A stretch of 37,081 nt of DNA from G963674505 sp964575975 (GCA_964575975.1 CAZNTU010000030.1:1-37081); one strand, 5' to 3'. Positions 7,895-16,534 are shown, counted from the stretch's first letter. The notes: generated by a model from the letters alone, not told the origin. Made by a program: numbers and translations.

Positions 7895-8683
7895 ATGTCG
7901 TTCAAAGAGAACCTATTGAAAAAAATACAAATCGACAAGCTTGCGGATCGCATTCTTTCGACCATCGGACCCGTGGACAGCGGGAAAAAGGTCGATAAGC
8001 AGGCGGTCAGAAAGCTTCTTGAATTCGGTCCCTACGAATCCCGCGAGGAAAGGGACATGGAACTTTACGTCAAGAAAAACGGAGAAAAAGGCAAGGAGCG
8101 CATACTGGTATTGGACAACGATCTTCCCATTTACCATACGACCGTTTCCGACGTTGCGCTCAGAAAAAGCCCCACCGTAAAGGAAATGGTTAACATCAAG
8201 AACGCCATCAAGATTCTGAACGACAAGGACGTGCTCGAAAGCAAAAAGGAGGACTCCGTTCGGACTATCCAGGCGGAATGCGTGCAACTGCTCGATCTCG
8301 ACTTTACCGAAAGCGACGTCGAGGAAATCAAGAAGGAAGGCGGGACCGCTTTGGAAAATAACGATTCGGACGGTATTCTGGAAAGCCTCGAACTTTTCGC
8401 GGAACTCCTCGACCTTTCCTCGCCTCCGAAAGCCTTCGGCCTCGCCAATTTCAAAATGCACGGAAAGCTGGGCGAGGATGCAAAGGGACAAACGACGTTC
8501 GGGCCGATTATTCTCTACAGCCTTGTCCGCAACGAAATCAAACTGATCGAAAAAGAGATCGGAAGCTACGACAAGGCGGGCCTGGAGTATTTTCACCAAG
8601 TCGCGATCGGAAATGAAAAAGCCGGCGTCGAGGGAAAGGACGTTTTCGATTATCTCAAGAAGTGGGTGATGAAAAGAAGTTAG
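7895..8683 (+). CDS. Conserved-looking hypothetical protein
   Basis: I do not recognise this 262-residue protein. It is soluble and highly charged, with lysine and acidic residues throughout, no signal peptide, no membrane segment and no cysteine cluster (one cysteine near residue 130). It is mostly helical by eye, for example VKEMVNIKNAIKILNDKDVL and GILESLELFAELLDL. Codon use and a strong AGGGGGGG ribosome site before the ATG argue that it is a real, well translated gene. It stands alone: divergent from gltA with nearly shared promoters, and convergent with phoR, whose stop is 16 bases away. No function can be given. Confidence 0.7.
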   Translation: MSFKENLLKKIQIDKLADRILSTIGPVDSGKKVDKQAVRKLLEFGPYESREERDMELYVKKNGEKGKERILVLDNDLPIYHTTVSDVALRKSPTVKEMVNIKNAIKILNDKDVLESKKEDSVRTIQAECVQLLDLDFTESDVEEIKKEGGTALENNDSDGILESLELFAELLDLSSPPKAFGLANFKMHGKLGEDAKGQTTFGPIILYSLVRNEIKLIEKEIGSYDKAGLEYFHQVAIGNEKAGVEGKDVFDYLKKWVMKRS

Positions 8684-8699
8684 TTTTCCAGTACCTGAT

Positions 8700-10505
8700 T
8701 CAACTGTGTCCGGCGGACGTTTTTTGGGGAAAGATCAGCGTGAAGACGGATCCTTTTCCCGGCGCGCTTTCCACGGAGACGGTGCCTTCGTGCGCCTGAA
8801 CGATGTGCTTGACGATGGCAAGCCCCAGGCCGGTACCGCCCATGTTGCGGCTTCTGGCTTTGTCCACCCTGTAGAATCTCTCGAAAAGCCTAGGCAAATG
8901 ATCCTTGGCGATGCCGACCCCGCAGTCCCGGATGCTTAATCGCACATCCTTGCCTGCGTCCTCGGCTTTCACCTCGACTGTGCTGCCGGGCGAGGAATAC
9001 TTGATGGCGTTGTCAAGAAGGTTCACCACGGCCTGCTCCATAAGAGGGGGTTCCATGTCGGCCATCAAGGTATTATCGAAATCGAAATCGATTCGGATGT
9101 TCTTTGAATTCGCCTTGGACTCCACCACCTGAATCGCGGTTTGGACCACATCTTCGACAGGTGTTTCCACAAAGGAAATGTACTTTCTCTCTCCGTCGCT
9201 CTCGATGCGCGAAAGATCGAGAAGATCCTCCAGAATCGCCACCAGACGATGCACATGGCGGTCGATGATGTTCAAGAATCTGAACGTGTTTTCGGAGACC
9301 TCCTCGGAATCCTGCAGCAAGGTTTCCACGAACCCTTGAATGGCGGTCAACGGGGTTTTGATTTCATGGGAAACATTCGCCACGAAATCCCTCCGCATGT
9401 TCTCCAGTCTTCTTAGACGCGTGACGTCGTTCAAGACGACGAGGATTCCCATAGCCTCCCCCTTGGCGTCCAGCAGGCGAGTGCTATGGAGATTTAAAAC
9501 TCTTTCGTCGGCTTGATACATTGTAATGTCCGCCTCAAGCGCGCCTCCGTTTTTCAACGCGCTTTTCACGAATTTCTGCATATCGGCGTTTCTAATGGTT
9601 TCCTGTATGCTTCTGCTCTCCATTTCCCAAGGGTCCTTGTTGAACATGGCCGCCGCCGCCTGGTTGATGCTTAATATTCGCTCCTCCTGGTCCATGGCGA
9701 TCACGCCTTCCTTCATGCTCGCCAGGACCGCCTCCAGTTCGTTTCGATGACGGACGACGCTTTTCATTTTTTCGTCCAACTGGTTCGCCATCTGGTTCAT
9801 GGCCAAGGCGAGGCCGGCCAGTTCCCGCGTGTTCGGAATAGGGAGCCGATGGCTCAAATCTCCCTTTGCGAACAATTGAGCGCCCTCCTTCATTCTTTCC
9901 AGAGGCAAGCTCAGACGGCGGGAAACGTAAAGACATACGCCCGCAGCGAAAATAGCGATAAAAACACCCGCCCACACGATTTTCGTCCGAATCGACTCGA
10001 ATGTCCTATCGATGGCCGTAAGGGCGACGGCCGTCCGGACGACGGCCATGACTCTGTTTTCGTTTTTTACGGGTATGGCCGCATACATCATGCGTTCGCC
10101 CAAGGTCGAGCTGTATCGGATCGAATTTCCCACTCCGCCCTGCAGGGCGCCCCTTATCTCCGAACGGTTTCCATGGTTTTCCATCGTTTCGGGATTCTGA
10201 TCCGAATCCCCGACCACGACGCCCGACGCAAGAATCACCGTTACCCGCGTGCCGGTCTTTTTCCCGATCCTTTTGCAAAGTTCGTCGATTTTCGGGCGGT
10301 CGCCGGGAGTTAGGAACTCGCTGAACATCTCTTTGAAAAAAGACGCTCTCGCCTCGAGATCCCGCAACTTCTGTTCCATGAAAAAATCCTTGAGGGCGCC
10401 CGACATGTACCAACTGACAGCCAGAAGAGCAACGAGCGTAATAATAAGGTAGGATGGATAAAGCTGCCAAAGCAGCCTTTTTCTGTGCTTTTCGATTTTC
10501 CTCAT
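8700..10505 (-). CDS. phoR: PhoR-like membrane sensor histidine kinase
   Basis: The 601-residue kinase has TM1 (about 12-37), a periplasmic or extracytoplasmic sensor region of about 135 residues, TM2 (about 174-196), HAMP (197-246) and a PAS domain (256-361). The kinase core follows, with H380 in FVANVSHEIKTPL, N box NLLDNAIKYS, G1 DCGVGIA, and G2 GGTGLGLAIVKHI. This architecture and the adjacent phoB suggest phosphate-starvation signalling, although no phosphate-transport genes are nearby to confirm it. The sensor is longer than in E. coli PhoR, which has none to speak of. The start ATG at 10505 begins directly before the basic stretch KIEKHRKR and TM1; the ribosome site is weak. It follows phoB by 19 bases in one operon. 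Confidence 0.88.
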   Translation of the reverse strand: MRKIEKHRKRLLWQLYPSYLIITLVALLAVSWYMSGALKDFFMEQKLRDLEARASFFKEMFSEFLTPGDRPKIDELCKRIGKKTGTRVTVILASGVVVGDSDQNPETMENHGNRSEIRGALQGGVGNSIRYSSTLGERMMYAAIPVKNENRVMAVVRTAVALTAIDRTFESIRTKIVWAGVFIAIFAAGVCLYVSRRLSLPLERMKEGAQLFAKGDLSHRLPIPNTRELAGLALAMNQMANQLDEKMKSVVRHRNELEAVLASMKEGVIAMDQEERILSINQAAAAMFNKDPWEMESRSIQETIRNADMQKFVKSALKNGGALEADITMYQADERVLNLHSTRLLDAKGEAMGILVVLNDVTRLRRLENMRRDFVANVSHEIKTPLTAIQGFVETLLQDSEEVSENTFRFLNIIDRHVHRLVAILEDLLDLSRIESDGERKYISFVETPVEDVVQTAIQVVESKANSKNIRIDFDFDNTLMADMEPPLMEQAVVNLLDNAIKYSSPGSTVEVKAEDAGKDVRLSIRDCGVGIAKDHLPRLFERFYRVDKARSRNMGGTGLGLAIVKHIVQAHEGTVSVESAPGKGSVFTLIFPQKTSAGHS

Positions 10506-10524
10506 GGTTTCCGAACTTGAAAAT

Positions 10525-11217
10525 TCACGATCTTTCCTTGAAACGATAACCCACGCCTCTGACCGTTTCGACGAAGGCTCCCGCTTCTCCCAGTTTTTTT
10601 CTGAGTCCGACGATTTGCACGTCCACGCTTCGGTCGGTAACCGGGTAATTGTCGCCCCTGACCGCATCCACGATTTGAGACCTCGTGAAAACCCAACCTG
10701 GTCTTTTTGCCAAAAAATGAAGAACTTGGAATTCCGTATACGTCAATTCTACAGGAACGTCGTTTATGGTAACCTCCCTCCGCTGGGGATGAACGACGAA
10801 CCCGTGAATTCGCAAAATTGCGCTTTCATCGGGGATTTCGTCGCCTTTTCTCCGCATGACGGCGCGCATTCGAGCAATCAGAATCTTGGGACTGAACGGT
10901 TTCGTGACATAGTCGTCCGCCCCCAGCTCCAGTCCGGAAACAATGTCGGACTCGTCTCCCTTGGCCGATAGCATGATTATAGGAATATTTTTCGTTTTAT
11001 CCATGGATTTCAGATTCCTGGTGACCTCCAAACCGTCTATACCGGGAAGCATCAGGTCCAGGACGATCAAATCCGGATTCTCGGCCTTGGCCGTTTTCAA
11101 GGCCTTTTCGCCCTTGTCGGCTACAAAGACCTGATATCCCTCTCGCTCCAGGTTGTACCTTAGCAACTCTAAAATATCCTCCTCGTCGTCCACGACGAGA
11201 ATCTTCTCTTTGGCCAT
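10525..11217 (-). CDS. phoB: PhoB-like DNA-binding response regulator
   Basis: The 230-residue protein has a receiver domain (1-120) with acid pocket D10/D11, phospho-acceptor D54 in IVLDLMLPG, T in IIMLSAKG replaced by S, and K in DYVTKPFSP. An OmpR/PhoB winged-helix domain follows (about 130-230), with VPVELTYTEFQVLHFL, TRSQIVDAVRG and the wing VRGVGYRF. It would be phosphorylated by the kinase encoded next in the operon and bind direct-repeat sites such as Pho boxes; I saw no clear Pho box in the window. The ATG follows GAAAGG. It is divergent from the methyltransferase operon. Confidence 0.92.
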   Translation of the reverse strand: MAKEKILVVDDEEDILELLRYNLEREGYQVFVADKGEKALKTAKAENPDLIVLDLMLPGIDGLEVTRNLKSMDKTKNIPIIMLSAKGDESDIVSGLELGADDYVTKPFSPKILIARMRAVMRRKGDEIPDESAILRIHGFVVHPQRREVTINDVPVELTYTEFQVLHFLAKRPGWVFTRSQIVDAVRGDNYPVTDRSVDVQIVGLRKKLGEAGAFVETVRGVGYRFKERS

Positions 11218-11330
11218 GGGCTGAACCTTTCGTTAAAAACTTGTGATGCGAACGAATACAGATGATCGAGTCTTTATGGTTTCATTACAAGATATCCCTC
11301 TCGAAGTCAAAGCCCGCGTTTTTTTATCTC

Positions 11331-11359
11331 TTGAAAAAACGGACGGATTTCTATAGATA
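11331..11359 (+). promoter_or_regulatory. Possible promoter giving a leaderless transcript
   Basis: TTGAAA (11331-11336) and TAGATA (11354-11359) are 17 bases apart. The expected start, about seven bases after the -10, falls on or next to the ATG at 11366, and no ribosome site precedes that ATG. Confidence 0.4.
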
Positions 11360-11365
11360 TAAGCC

Positions 11366-12136
11366 ATGGGTTACGTTTTCGATTTCAATGACGCAGTCGC
11401 CTGCGAACGATGGTTTTCACATCCGCAAAACCTCGACGGATTGCATATGCAGTGCCGCCTGATGCTGGAAATGCTAAAGGCGCGTCCCGGCCGCTCGATT
11501 CTTGACATCGGCTGCGGCACGGGGGAAGCGCTGAAGTTTTGCCATGAAAACGGGTTGGAAGTGACGGGACTGGACCCCTCGCCCTACGTGCTCGACATTG
11601 CCTCGAAAAACTTGGGCTCCGTCGCGGATCTTCACCGCGGCCAAGCCGAGGATCTGCCCTTCGACGACAACTCTTACAATTACGCATTTCTGATGACAAG
11701 TCTCGAGTTCGTCGACGATTCCCGCAAGGCGCTCGAAGAGGCTGGACGAGTCGCCAGAGACAAGCTCTTTGTCGGAATTCTCAATCGCTACGCGTTTAAG
11801 AGGATCGAAATCGGAATCAAAAGTTTCTTTACGGAATCCATTTATAAAAAAGCGCGCTTCTACAGCATCTGGGACGTCAAAAAGATGTTGAGAAGCCTAC
11901 TGGGAGACGTTCCCGTCCAATGGCAAACAATGCCGGTTTTTCCATCCCTGGCCGGCAAACTCGGAAAAATTGGCGCGAACTTCGGCTTCGCCCAAAAATG
12001 TCCATTCGGCGCCTTCGTTGGCATAACCGCCACGCTTGTGCCGAGATTTCGGACCCGTCCCCTGGAATTGGAGATCAGTCCCAAGAGAACCGCCGGCATC
12101 GTGCCCGGCCTGACTTCGGATAAAACTGGTTCATGA
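11366..12136 (+). CDS. Class I SAM-dependent methyltransferase
   Basis: The 256-residue protein has the Methyltransf_11 pattern. Motif I is ILDIGCGTGEA (45-55), the acidic ribose-binding strand is VTGLDPSPY (66-74), motif II lies around EDLPFDDNSYNYAFLM, and motif III around the variable AGRVARDKLFVGIL. The substrate is unknown. It overlaps the next gene, ubiA, by four bases (ATGA), and a quinone-type prenyltransferase, UbiX and UbiD follow. A role in quinone precursor modification is therefore possible, but it does not resemble UbiE, MenG or UbiG closely enough to say so. A UbiE-like methyltransferase may lie elsewhere. Translation may begin from a leaderless message. Confidence 0.8.
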   Translation: MGYVFDFNDAVACERWFSHPQNLDGLHMQCRLMLEMLKARPGRSILDIGCGTGEALKFCHENGLEVTGLDPSPYVLDIASKNLGSVADLHRGQAEDLPFDDNSYNYAFLMTSLEFVDDSRKALEEAGRVARDKLFVGILNRYAFKRIEIGIKSFFTESIYKKARFYSIWDVKKMLRSLLGDVPVQWQTMPVFPSLAGKLGKIGANFGFAQKCPFGAFVGITATLVPRFRTRPLELEISPKRTAGIVPGLTSDKTGS

Positions 12137-13020
12137 TGAATTTAGTCCTGCAGACCTGCGCCGCCGTCGGAAACCGAATCAGGATTTACGGCGGCATGAT
12201 TCGTTTCAGCCATACGGTTTTCGCGCTTCCCTTCGCGTTGTCCGCGGCTATTCTGGCCGGGCGCTCGACCCCCCTCGCCTTCCGGGACTTGTTCTGGATT
12301 CTGGTCGCGATGGCTTCGGCAAGAAGCTCCGCCATGGGCGTAAACCGAATAGCCGACGCCGTTATTGACAGCAAAAACCCGAGAACCGCAGCCCGCGAAA
12401 TCCCCTCGAAAAAGTTGTCGTATTCGTCCGCCGTCGCCTTCGTTGTCGTATCCTCGGCGCTTTTTATTCTATCCGCCGCCATGCTGGGACGGCTTTGCCT
12501 CTATCTGTCGATTCCGGTCCTTCTCGTTCTTTTTCTTTATTCGTATACCAAGCGCTTTACATGGCTGTGCCACATTTACCTTGGCTTCGCCATTTCCCTC
12601 GCACCAGTCGGCGCATGGATCGCCATTGCCGACACGTTTTCCTGGCCCATCGGACTGCTGTCGCTCGCCCTCTTGGCCTACATCGCGGGTTTCGACGTTC
12701 TATACGCGTGCCAGGACGCGGATTTCGACAAAAAAGAGGGCCTGCACTCCATCCCGGCGCGATTCGGAGTCAAAAACGCACTGATTGTCTCCTCGGTTAT
12801 CCACTTGGCTTCCTTTCTTTCGTTTCTTGCCTTCCATTTCGCCTTCGATATGGGACCGATCTATTTGACCTCCGTGTTTCTGATCGGATTGTTTCTTTTT
12901 ATCGAGCAACGCTTGGTCAAACCGGAGGATTTGAGCCGACTCGACGTCGCTTTTTTCCACATGAACAGCCTCGTGTCCGTCACCTTGTTATTGGGTGTGT
13001 TTTTCGACGAGCTTGTTTGA
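12133..13020 (+). CDS. ubiA: UbiA-family prenyltransferase (4-hydroxybenzoate or MqnP type)
   Basis: This integral membrane enzyme of 295 residues joins an isoprenoid diphosphate to an aromatic acid. The first Asp-rich motif is NRIADAVIDSKNPRTAAR (71-88). The second is in DVLYACQDADFDKKEG (188-203). Eight or so hydrophobic segments are visible. The first motif resembles the subfamily often annotated as putative 4-hydroxybenzoate polyprenyltransferase in organisms that make menaquinone by the futalosine route (MqnP). The substrate therefore could be 4-hydroxybenzoate or 1,4-dihydroxy-6-naphthoate, and the window cannot decide. The start overlaps the methyltransferase stop, implying coupled translation; ubiX follows after 12 bases. 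Confidence 0.88.
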   Translation: MMNLVLQTCAAVGNRIRIYGGMIRFSHTVFALPFALSAAILAGRSTPLAFRDLFWILVAMASARSSAMGVNRIADAVIDSKNPRTAAREIPSKKLSYSSAVAFVVVSSALFILSAAMLGRLCLYLSIPVLLVLFLYSYTKRFTWLCHIYLGFAISLAPVGAWIAIADTFSWPIGLLSLALLAYIAGFDVLYACQDADFDKKEGLHSIPARFGVKNALIVSSVIHLASFLSFLAFHFAFDMGPIYLTSVFLIGLFLFIEQRLVKPEDLSRLDVAFFHMNSLVSVTLLLGVFFDELV

Positions 13021-13032
13021 CGGAAGGACAGC

Positions 13033-13677
13033 ATGAAACAAAATCAATCCGACATGGCGCAGAAAAAGATCGTTGTAGCCATCTGCGGAGCCTCCGGTTC
13101 CATCTACGGCGTCCGGCTCGTGGAGGCGCTCTTGAAAAGACCGGTGGAGCTTTACCTGGTGATTTCCAAAGCCGGAAAACAGGTTTTGGCCCACGAGACC
13201 GGCTTTTCGGACGGTCCGTTTCTTTCCTTTCTTAAAAAAAGGGGCTTTCCGACGCATGAAAAAGCCTCTTTGAAAGAGTACGGCAAGGACGATCTCTTCG
13301 CGCCCCCGGCAAGCGGTTCGTTTCGCCACGACGGGATGGCCATTGCTCCATGCTCCATGAACACGCTGGGAGCGGTTTCCTCCGGAATCGCCGACGATCT
13401 TGTCCGAAGAGCCGCCGACGTAGCGCTGAAAGAGCGGCGCCCCTTGATTTTGCTGACCCGCGAAACCCCTCTTAGCGCCATTCACCTGGAAAACATGCTT
13501 CGGCTCTCCCGCGCAGGCGCCATCATCATGCCCGCGTGTCCCGGCTTCTACAATCGTCCGGAATCGGTCGGGGACATAGTGGACTCGGTAACGGCCCGGG
13601 TACTGGATCATCTTGGAATAGAGCACAACCTCGTGAAACCTTGGGGACAGGAAGGAGACCATCTCGTTCATGTATAG
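13033..13677 (+). CDS. ubiX: Flavin prenyltransferase UbiX
   Basis: UbiX attaches a dimethylallyl group to FMN, producing the prenyl-FMN cofactor needed by UbiD. The 214-residue protein has the FMN loop ICGASGSIYGVRL near residue 18. It also has the conserved APCSMNTLGAVSSGIADDL, the active-site TRETPLSAIHLENM, and the C-terminal MPACPGFYNRPESVGDIVD signature. A loop of about 20 extra residues (around KRGFPTHEKASLKEYGKDD) lengthens it slightly. GGAAGGA precedes the ATG. It overlaps ubiD by eight bases, so cofactor enzyme and user are translated together. Confidence 0.95.
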   Translation: MKQNQSDMAQKKIVVAICGASGSIYGVRLVEALLKRPVELYLVISKAGKQVLAHETGFSDGPFLSFLKKRGFPTHEKASLKEYGKDDLFAPPASGSFRHDGMAIAPCSMNTLGAVSSGIADDLVRRAADVALKERRPLILLTRETPLSAIHLENMLRLSRAGAIIMPACPGFYNRPESVGDIVDSVTARVLDHLGIEHNLVKPWGQEGDHLVHV

Positions 13678-15466
13678 GAATCTTCGGGATTTTTTAAACG
13701 CCTTGCGAGCAGCAGGCGAAATCAAGACCGTTTCCCAAAAAGTGTCGCCGGAAATCGAAATCAGTCGGCACACAGACAGGGAGAGCAAAAGCATTCAAGG
13801 CGGAAAAGCGCTGTTTTTCGAAAACGTAAAAGGTTCCGAGTTCCCGGTGGCCACGAACATTTTCGGAAGCCCCCGTCGAATCTGCATGGCATTGGGCGTC
13901 GAGAATCTCGACCAACTGGGCGAACGGGTTACGAAATACATGGATTTCAACCCGCCGAAAAATCTTAGGGAAGCATTGGGCGCAATTCCCATGGCGATCG
14001 ACCTCGCTCGCTTTTTTCCCAGAAAGTTCCGGGGCAAGACGCCACCCTGCCAAGAGGTGGTCTACACGGGAAAGGACGTTGACCTCTCCCGGCTGCCCGT
14101 GCTTAAATGCTGGCCCAAAGACGCGGGGCCGTTCGTCACCCTTCCGCTCGTGATCACAAGAAGCCTTGTCACCGGAAAACGGAACATGGGCATGTACCGC
14201 CTCCAGGTGTTCGACCGAAATACAACCGGAATGCATTGGCATATCCACAAGGATGGTTCCCACTATTACCGGGAATACGCGCAAGCGAAAAAGCGCATGC
14301 CTGTCTCGGTAGCGATCGGGGCAGACCCCGCCACCACATACGCCGCGACCGCCCCTATGCCTCGAGGCATGGACGAAATCGTCCTTTCCGGGTTCATTCG
14401 AAAAAAACCGGTTCCTATGGCCACGTGCGTCACCAACGGCCTGGAAGTCCCCGCCGAAGCCGAATTCGTTCTCGAGGGCTATGTGGACCCGGGAGAACTT
14501 CGCCGGGAAGGTCCTTTCGGAGACCACACGGGATACTATTCCCTGGCCGACGAATATCCCGTGTTTCACGTGACGGCGATCACGCACAGGAAGAAACCCG
14601 TATACAGCGCGACATTGGTCGGCCGCCCTCCGATGGAGGACTGCTATCTCGCAAAGGCCACGGAAAGATTGTTCCTGCCCATGCTGCGGTCGGTCATGCC
14701 CGAAATCAGAGATTACTGGTTTCCATGGGAGGGCGTTTTCCACAATATTGTGGTGGTTTCCTTGGAAAAGGAGTATCCAGGCCACGCGCAGAAACTCATG
14801 AGCGGCCTGTGGGGGCAGGGCCAGATGAGCTTTTGCAAAGCCATCGTCGTCGTGGACGACGACGTGGACCCTTCCGACGACGATTCCATAATAGACGCCC
14901 TCGTCGGAAGATTCGACCCCTCCGAGGACATAACCGTTGCAAAGGGAGTCCTGGACGTGCTTGACCACTCCGCCCCCTCGGCCAATTTCGGTCACAAGAT
15001 CGGAATCGACCTGACCCAACGCTATCCGGGGGAACCTCCCCGAAAAATCGTGGAATTCGAGAACCCGATTCCGTCCGACGCAGACATTAAAAACGCTTTG
15101 GCCAACCTTCGACCTTTTTTCGCCAGCTACAGGGTCCTTTTCGCGAAAGGTCGCGAAAACAGTCGCAAAGGAAACCGATTCTTGGCCTTGGCGACGGAAA
15201 AGACAAGCGAACTCGGGGGACGGGACATCGCTCACGCCCTGCTGGATAGCGAGAAATTGCGGGCGTTTAACTTTTTTGTGCTATACGACAGGGAAATCGA
15301 CCTGCGCGACGATTCTCTCATTCTATGGAAATTGTTCAACAATGTGGACCCGAAAAGAGACATGGTTCGAAAGGAAGCCAGGACCGTCGTCGATGCTTGC
15401 AAGAAAGGCTTCATGGACGGCCACGATAGAGAATGGCCGGAGGATCTTTCGTTCGACGCAGACTAG
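13670..15466 (+). CDS. ubiD: UbiD-family prenyl-FMN-dependent decarboxylase
   Basis: The 598-residue protein is of the long UbiD type. It shows NIFGSPRRICMALGV near the N-terminus, the substrate and cofactor region GMHWHIHKDGSHYYREY, and IGADPATTYAATAPMPRGMDE. The catalytic segment is REGPFGDHTGYYS, followed by GRPPMEDCYLAKA. These match E. coli UbiD closely. It decarboxylates the prenylated aromatic acid in quinone synthesis, using prenyl-FMN from the adjacent UbiX. In an organism with the futalosine pathway the same protein would decarboxylate the prenylated naphthoate. AAGGAG lies 12 bases before the ATG, within ubiX. It is the last clear gene of the operon. Confidence 0.94.
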   Translation: MYRNLRDFLNALRAAGEIKTVSQKVSPEIEISRHTDRESKSIQGGKALFFENVKGSEFPVATNIFGSPRRICMALGVENLDQLGERVTKYMDFNPPKNLREALGAIPMAIDLARFFPRKFRGKTPPCQEVVYTGKDVDLSRLPVLKCWPKDAGPFVTLPLVITRSLVTGKRNMGMYRLQVFDRNTTGMHWHIHKDGSHYYREYAQAKKRMPVSVAIGADPATTYAATAPMPRGMDEIVLSGFIRKKPVPMATCVTNGLEVPAEAEFVLEGYVDPGELRREGPFGDHTGYYSLADEYPVFHVTAITHRKKPVYSATLVGRPPMEDCYLAKATERLFLPMLRSVMPEIRDYWFPWEGVFHNIVVVSLEKEYPGHAQKLMSGLWGQGQMSFCKAIVVVDDDVDPSDDDSIIDALVGRFDPSEDITVAKGVLDVLDHSAPSANFGHKIGIDLTQRYPGEPPRKIVEFENPIPSDADIKNALANLRPFFASYRVLFAKGRENSRKGNRFLALATEKTSELGGRDIAHALLDSEKLRAFNFFVLYDREIDLRDDSLILWKLFNNVDPKRDMVRKEARTVVDACKKGFMDGHDREWPEDLSFDAD

Positions 15467-15804
15467 ACTGTCCTTTCGAAAACCTCCATCGCCGAACAGC
15501 ATAATCAGGGGTGGGATGAGCGGCTTTCGCGACCAGCGCCTTCGATCCCCCCTAATGAAGACCGTTACAATTTTTCGCCATATCTTTCTATGGGATGCTT
15601 TGTTTTTTTCAGGTCGATATCTACGTTGAATTGGCTGGGAGTGTTCTTGGCGTTGCTCTCTATTTATTCAGGTTATAGTGCGGGCGGCGGTCGCCGCTTA
15701 ATAAGCAAGAGGGAAGAAGCAGGGCGCTTTTTAGTAGAGCAAGAATACGCCGACTAATTCGTCTCGCGCTTCTTTCAACTCAACCCCGGCGCCCTCGTTT
15801 GCGG
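15467..15804. other. Intergenic stretch with a possible 55-codon membrane peptide
   Basis: The 338 bases between ubiD and the leftward cold-shock gene hold no gene I can support firmly. The ubiD frame stays open after its TAG until TAA at 15755-15757. Within it ATG 15590 would give 55 residues with one hydrophobic segment (STLNWLGVFLALLSIYSGYS) and a charged tail, but there is no ribosome site. A compact GC-rich palindrome lies at 15684-15697 (GCGGCG, two bases, CGCCGC). No convincing terminator is seen for either flanking gene. Confidence 0.3.
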
Positions 15805-16020
15805 CTATTGCTTCTGGTTTGGTTTGAACGGCCTTAAATTTACGGCCTGTTTCCCTTTCGGAGTCTCTTTGATTTCAAATACAACACGGTCGTCCGATTG
15901 CAGCCCGAAATATCCGAACTCCTTGATTCCGGAGCTATGGAGAAATATATCCCCGAATTCCTCCGTGGTTACAAAACCATATCCTTTTTTCTCGCTGTAC
16001 CATTTGATGTGACCTTCCAC
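15805..16020 (-). CDS. Cold-shock domain protein
   Basis: A small OB-fold RNA/DNA-binding protein of 71 residues. RNP1 is KGYGFVTT and RNP2 is DIFLHSSG; the GIKEFGYFGLQSDDRVVFEI strand order is as in CspA. It is somewhat divergent (HIKWYSEKKGYGF instead of the usual VKWFNxxKGFGF). The GTG at 16020 is preferred: AAAGGA lies ten bases upstream and the domain begins at once. An in-frame ATG at 16134 would add 38 residues that do not belong to the fold. With a start near 16155 the message has a leader of about 135 bases, as is usual for cold-shock genes. Confidence 0.87.
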   Translation of the reverse strand: MEGHIKWYSEKKGYGFVTTEEFGDIFLHSSGIKEFGYFGLQSDDRVVFEIKETPKGKQAVNLRPFKPNQKQ

Positions 16021-16161
16021 TACTCGGTTATCCTTTCCATTGTTTTGCGCAAATGCCCGACGGATCAAATGAAATCTCTCTGAATTCGTTTCCCGGAAAG
16101 AAGCGATCCTTAATCCCGGCACCTGTTCGCACATATGCGCTCTTTATTATTTAATTGTTTA

Positions 16162-16190
16162 AAAATACTCGAAATTTGCCGGATTGTCAA
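16162..16190 (-). promoter_or_regulatory. Sigma70 promoter of the cold-shock gene at 15805-16020
   Basis: Read leftward, a perfect TTGACA (16185-16190) and TATTTT (16162-16167) are 17 bases apart. This is one of the best promoter matches in the window. Confidence 0.6.
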
Positions 16191-16534
16191 ACTCCATGAA
16201 AACCGATCATTATTCAAGAATGCTCGGCGATACAGCAGCATCGGACCGCGACGCAATTATTTTTCCATATTTTCCTCAACATAAAATGATGTCGAGGGTC
16301 AACACAGATGGTTGTTTTTAACAATGGGAATTTACAGATGGGATCGGTTTGCCGAAGTTATGCGACTCCTAATCGAAGCACCCTGACTGGTGAACGTCTC
16401 CGAATCTCCAATTCCCGGTGGATGTTCTCCGGAAAGGATAGATTCCAGGTCGCCGTTACGCTTCGCAACGAAACGGCGACCTGTTGAAAAAAATACGAAC
16501 GGTTAAAACTGATCGTCGATATTCTACATATAAT
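16191..16534. repeat. Gene-free stretch with two inverted repeats
   Basis: I see no gene here. Two inverted repeats stand out. A perfect 12-bp stem, CAGGTCGCCGTT (16446-16457) with AACGGCGACCTG (16472-16483), encloses a 14-base loop that can itself pair. A 9-bp stem with one mismatch lies at 16274-16297 (CCTCAACAT, six bases, ATGTCGAGG). The first lies 51 bases after the sufB stop but is not followed by a T run in either direction, so it is not a canonical terminator. Confidence 0.5.

Noticed and set aside
8661..8720. Terminator between the unknown gene and phoR
   Set aside because: No stem with a T run is present in the 16-base gap or beside it.
13694..15235. 513-codon leftward frame opposite ubiD
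   Set aside because: Antisense of a near-consensus UbiD; histidine- and valine-rich shadow composition.
15721..15795. Stem AGGGCGC with GCGCCCT after the 71-residue cold-shock gene
   Set aside because: The loop is 61 bases, so pairing is probably accidental.
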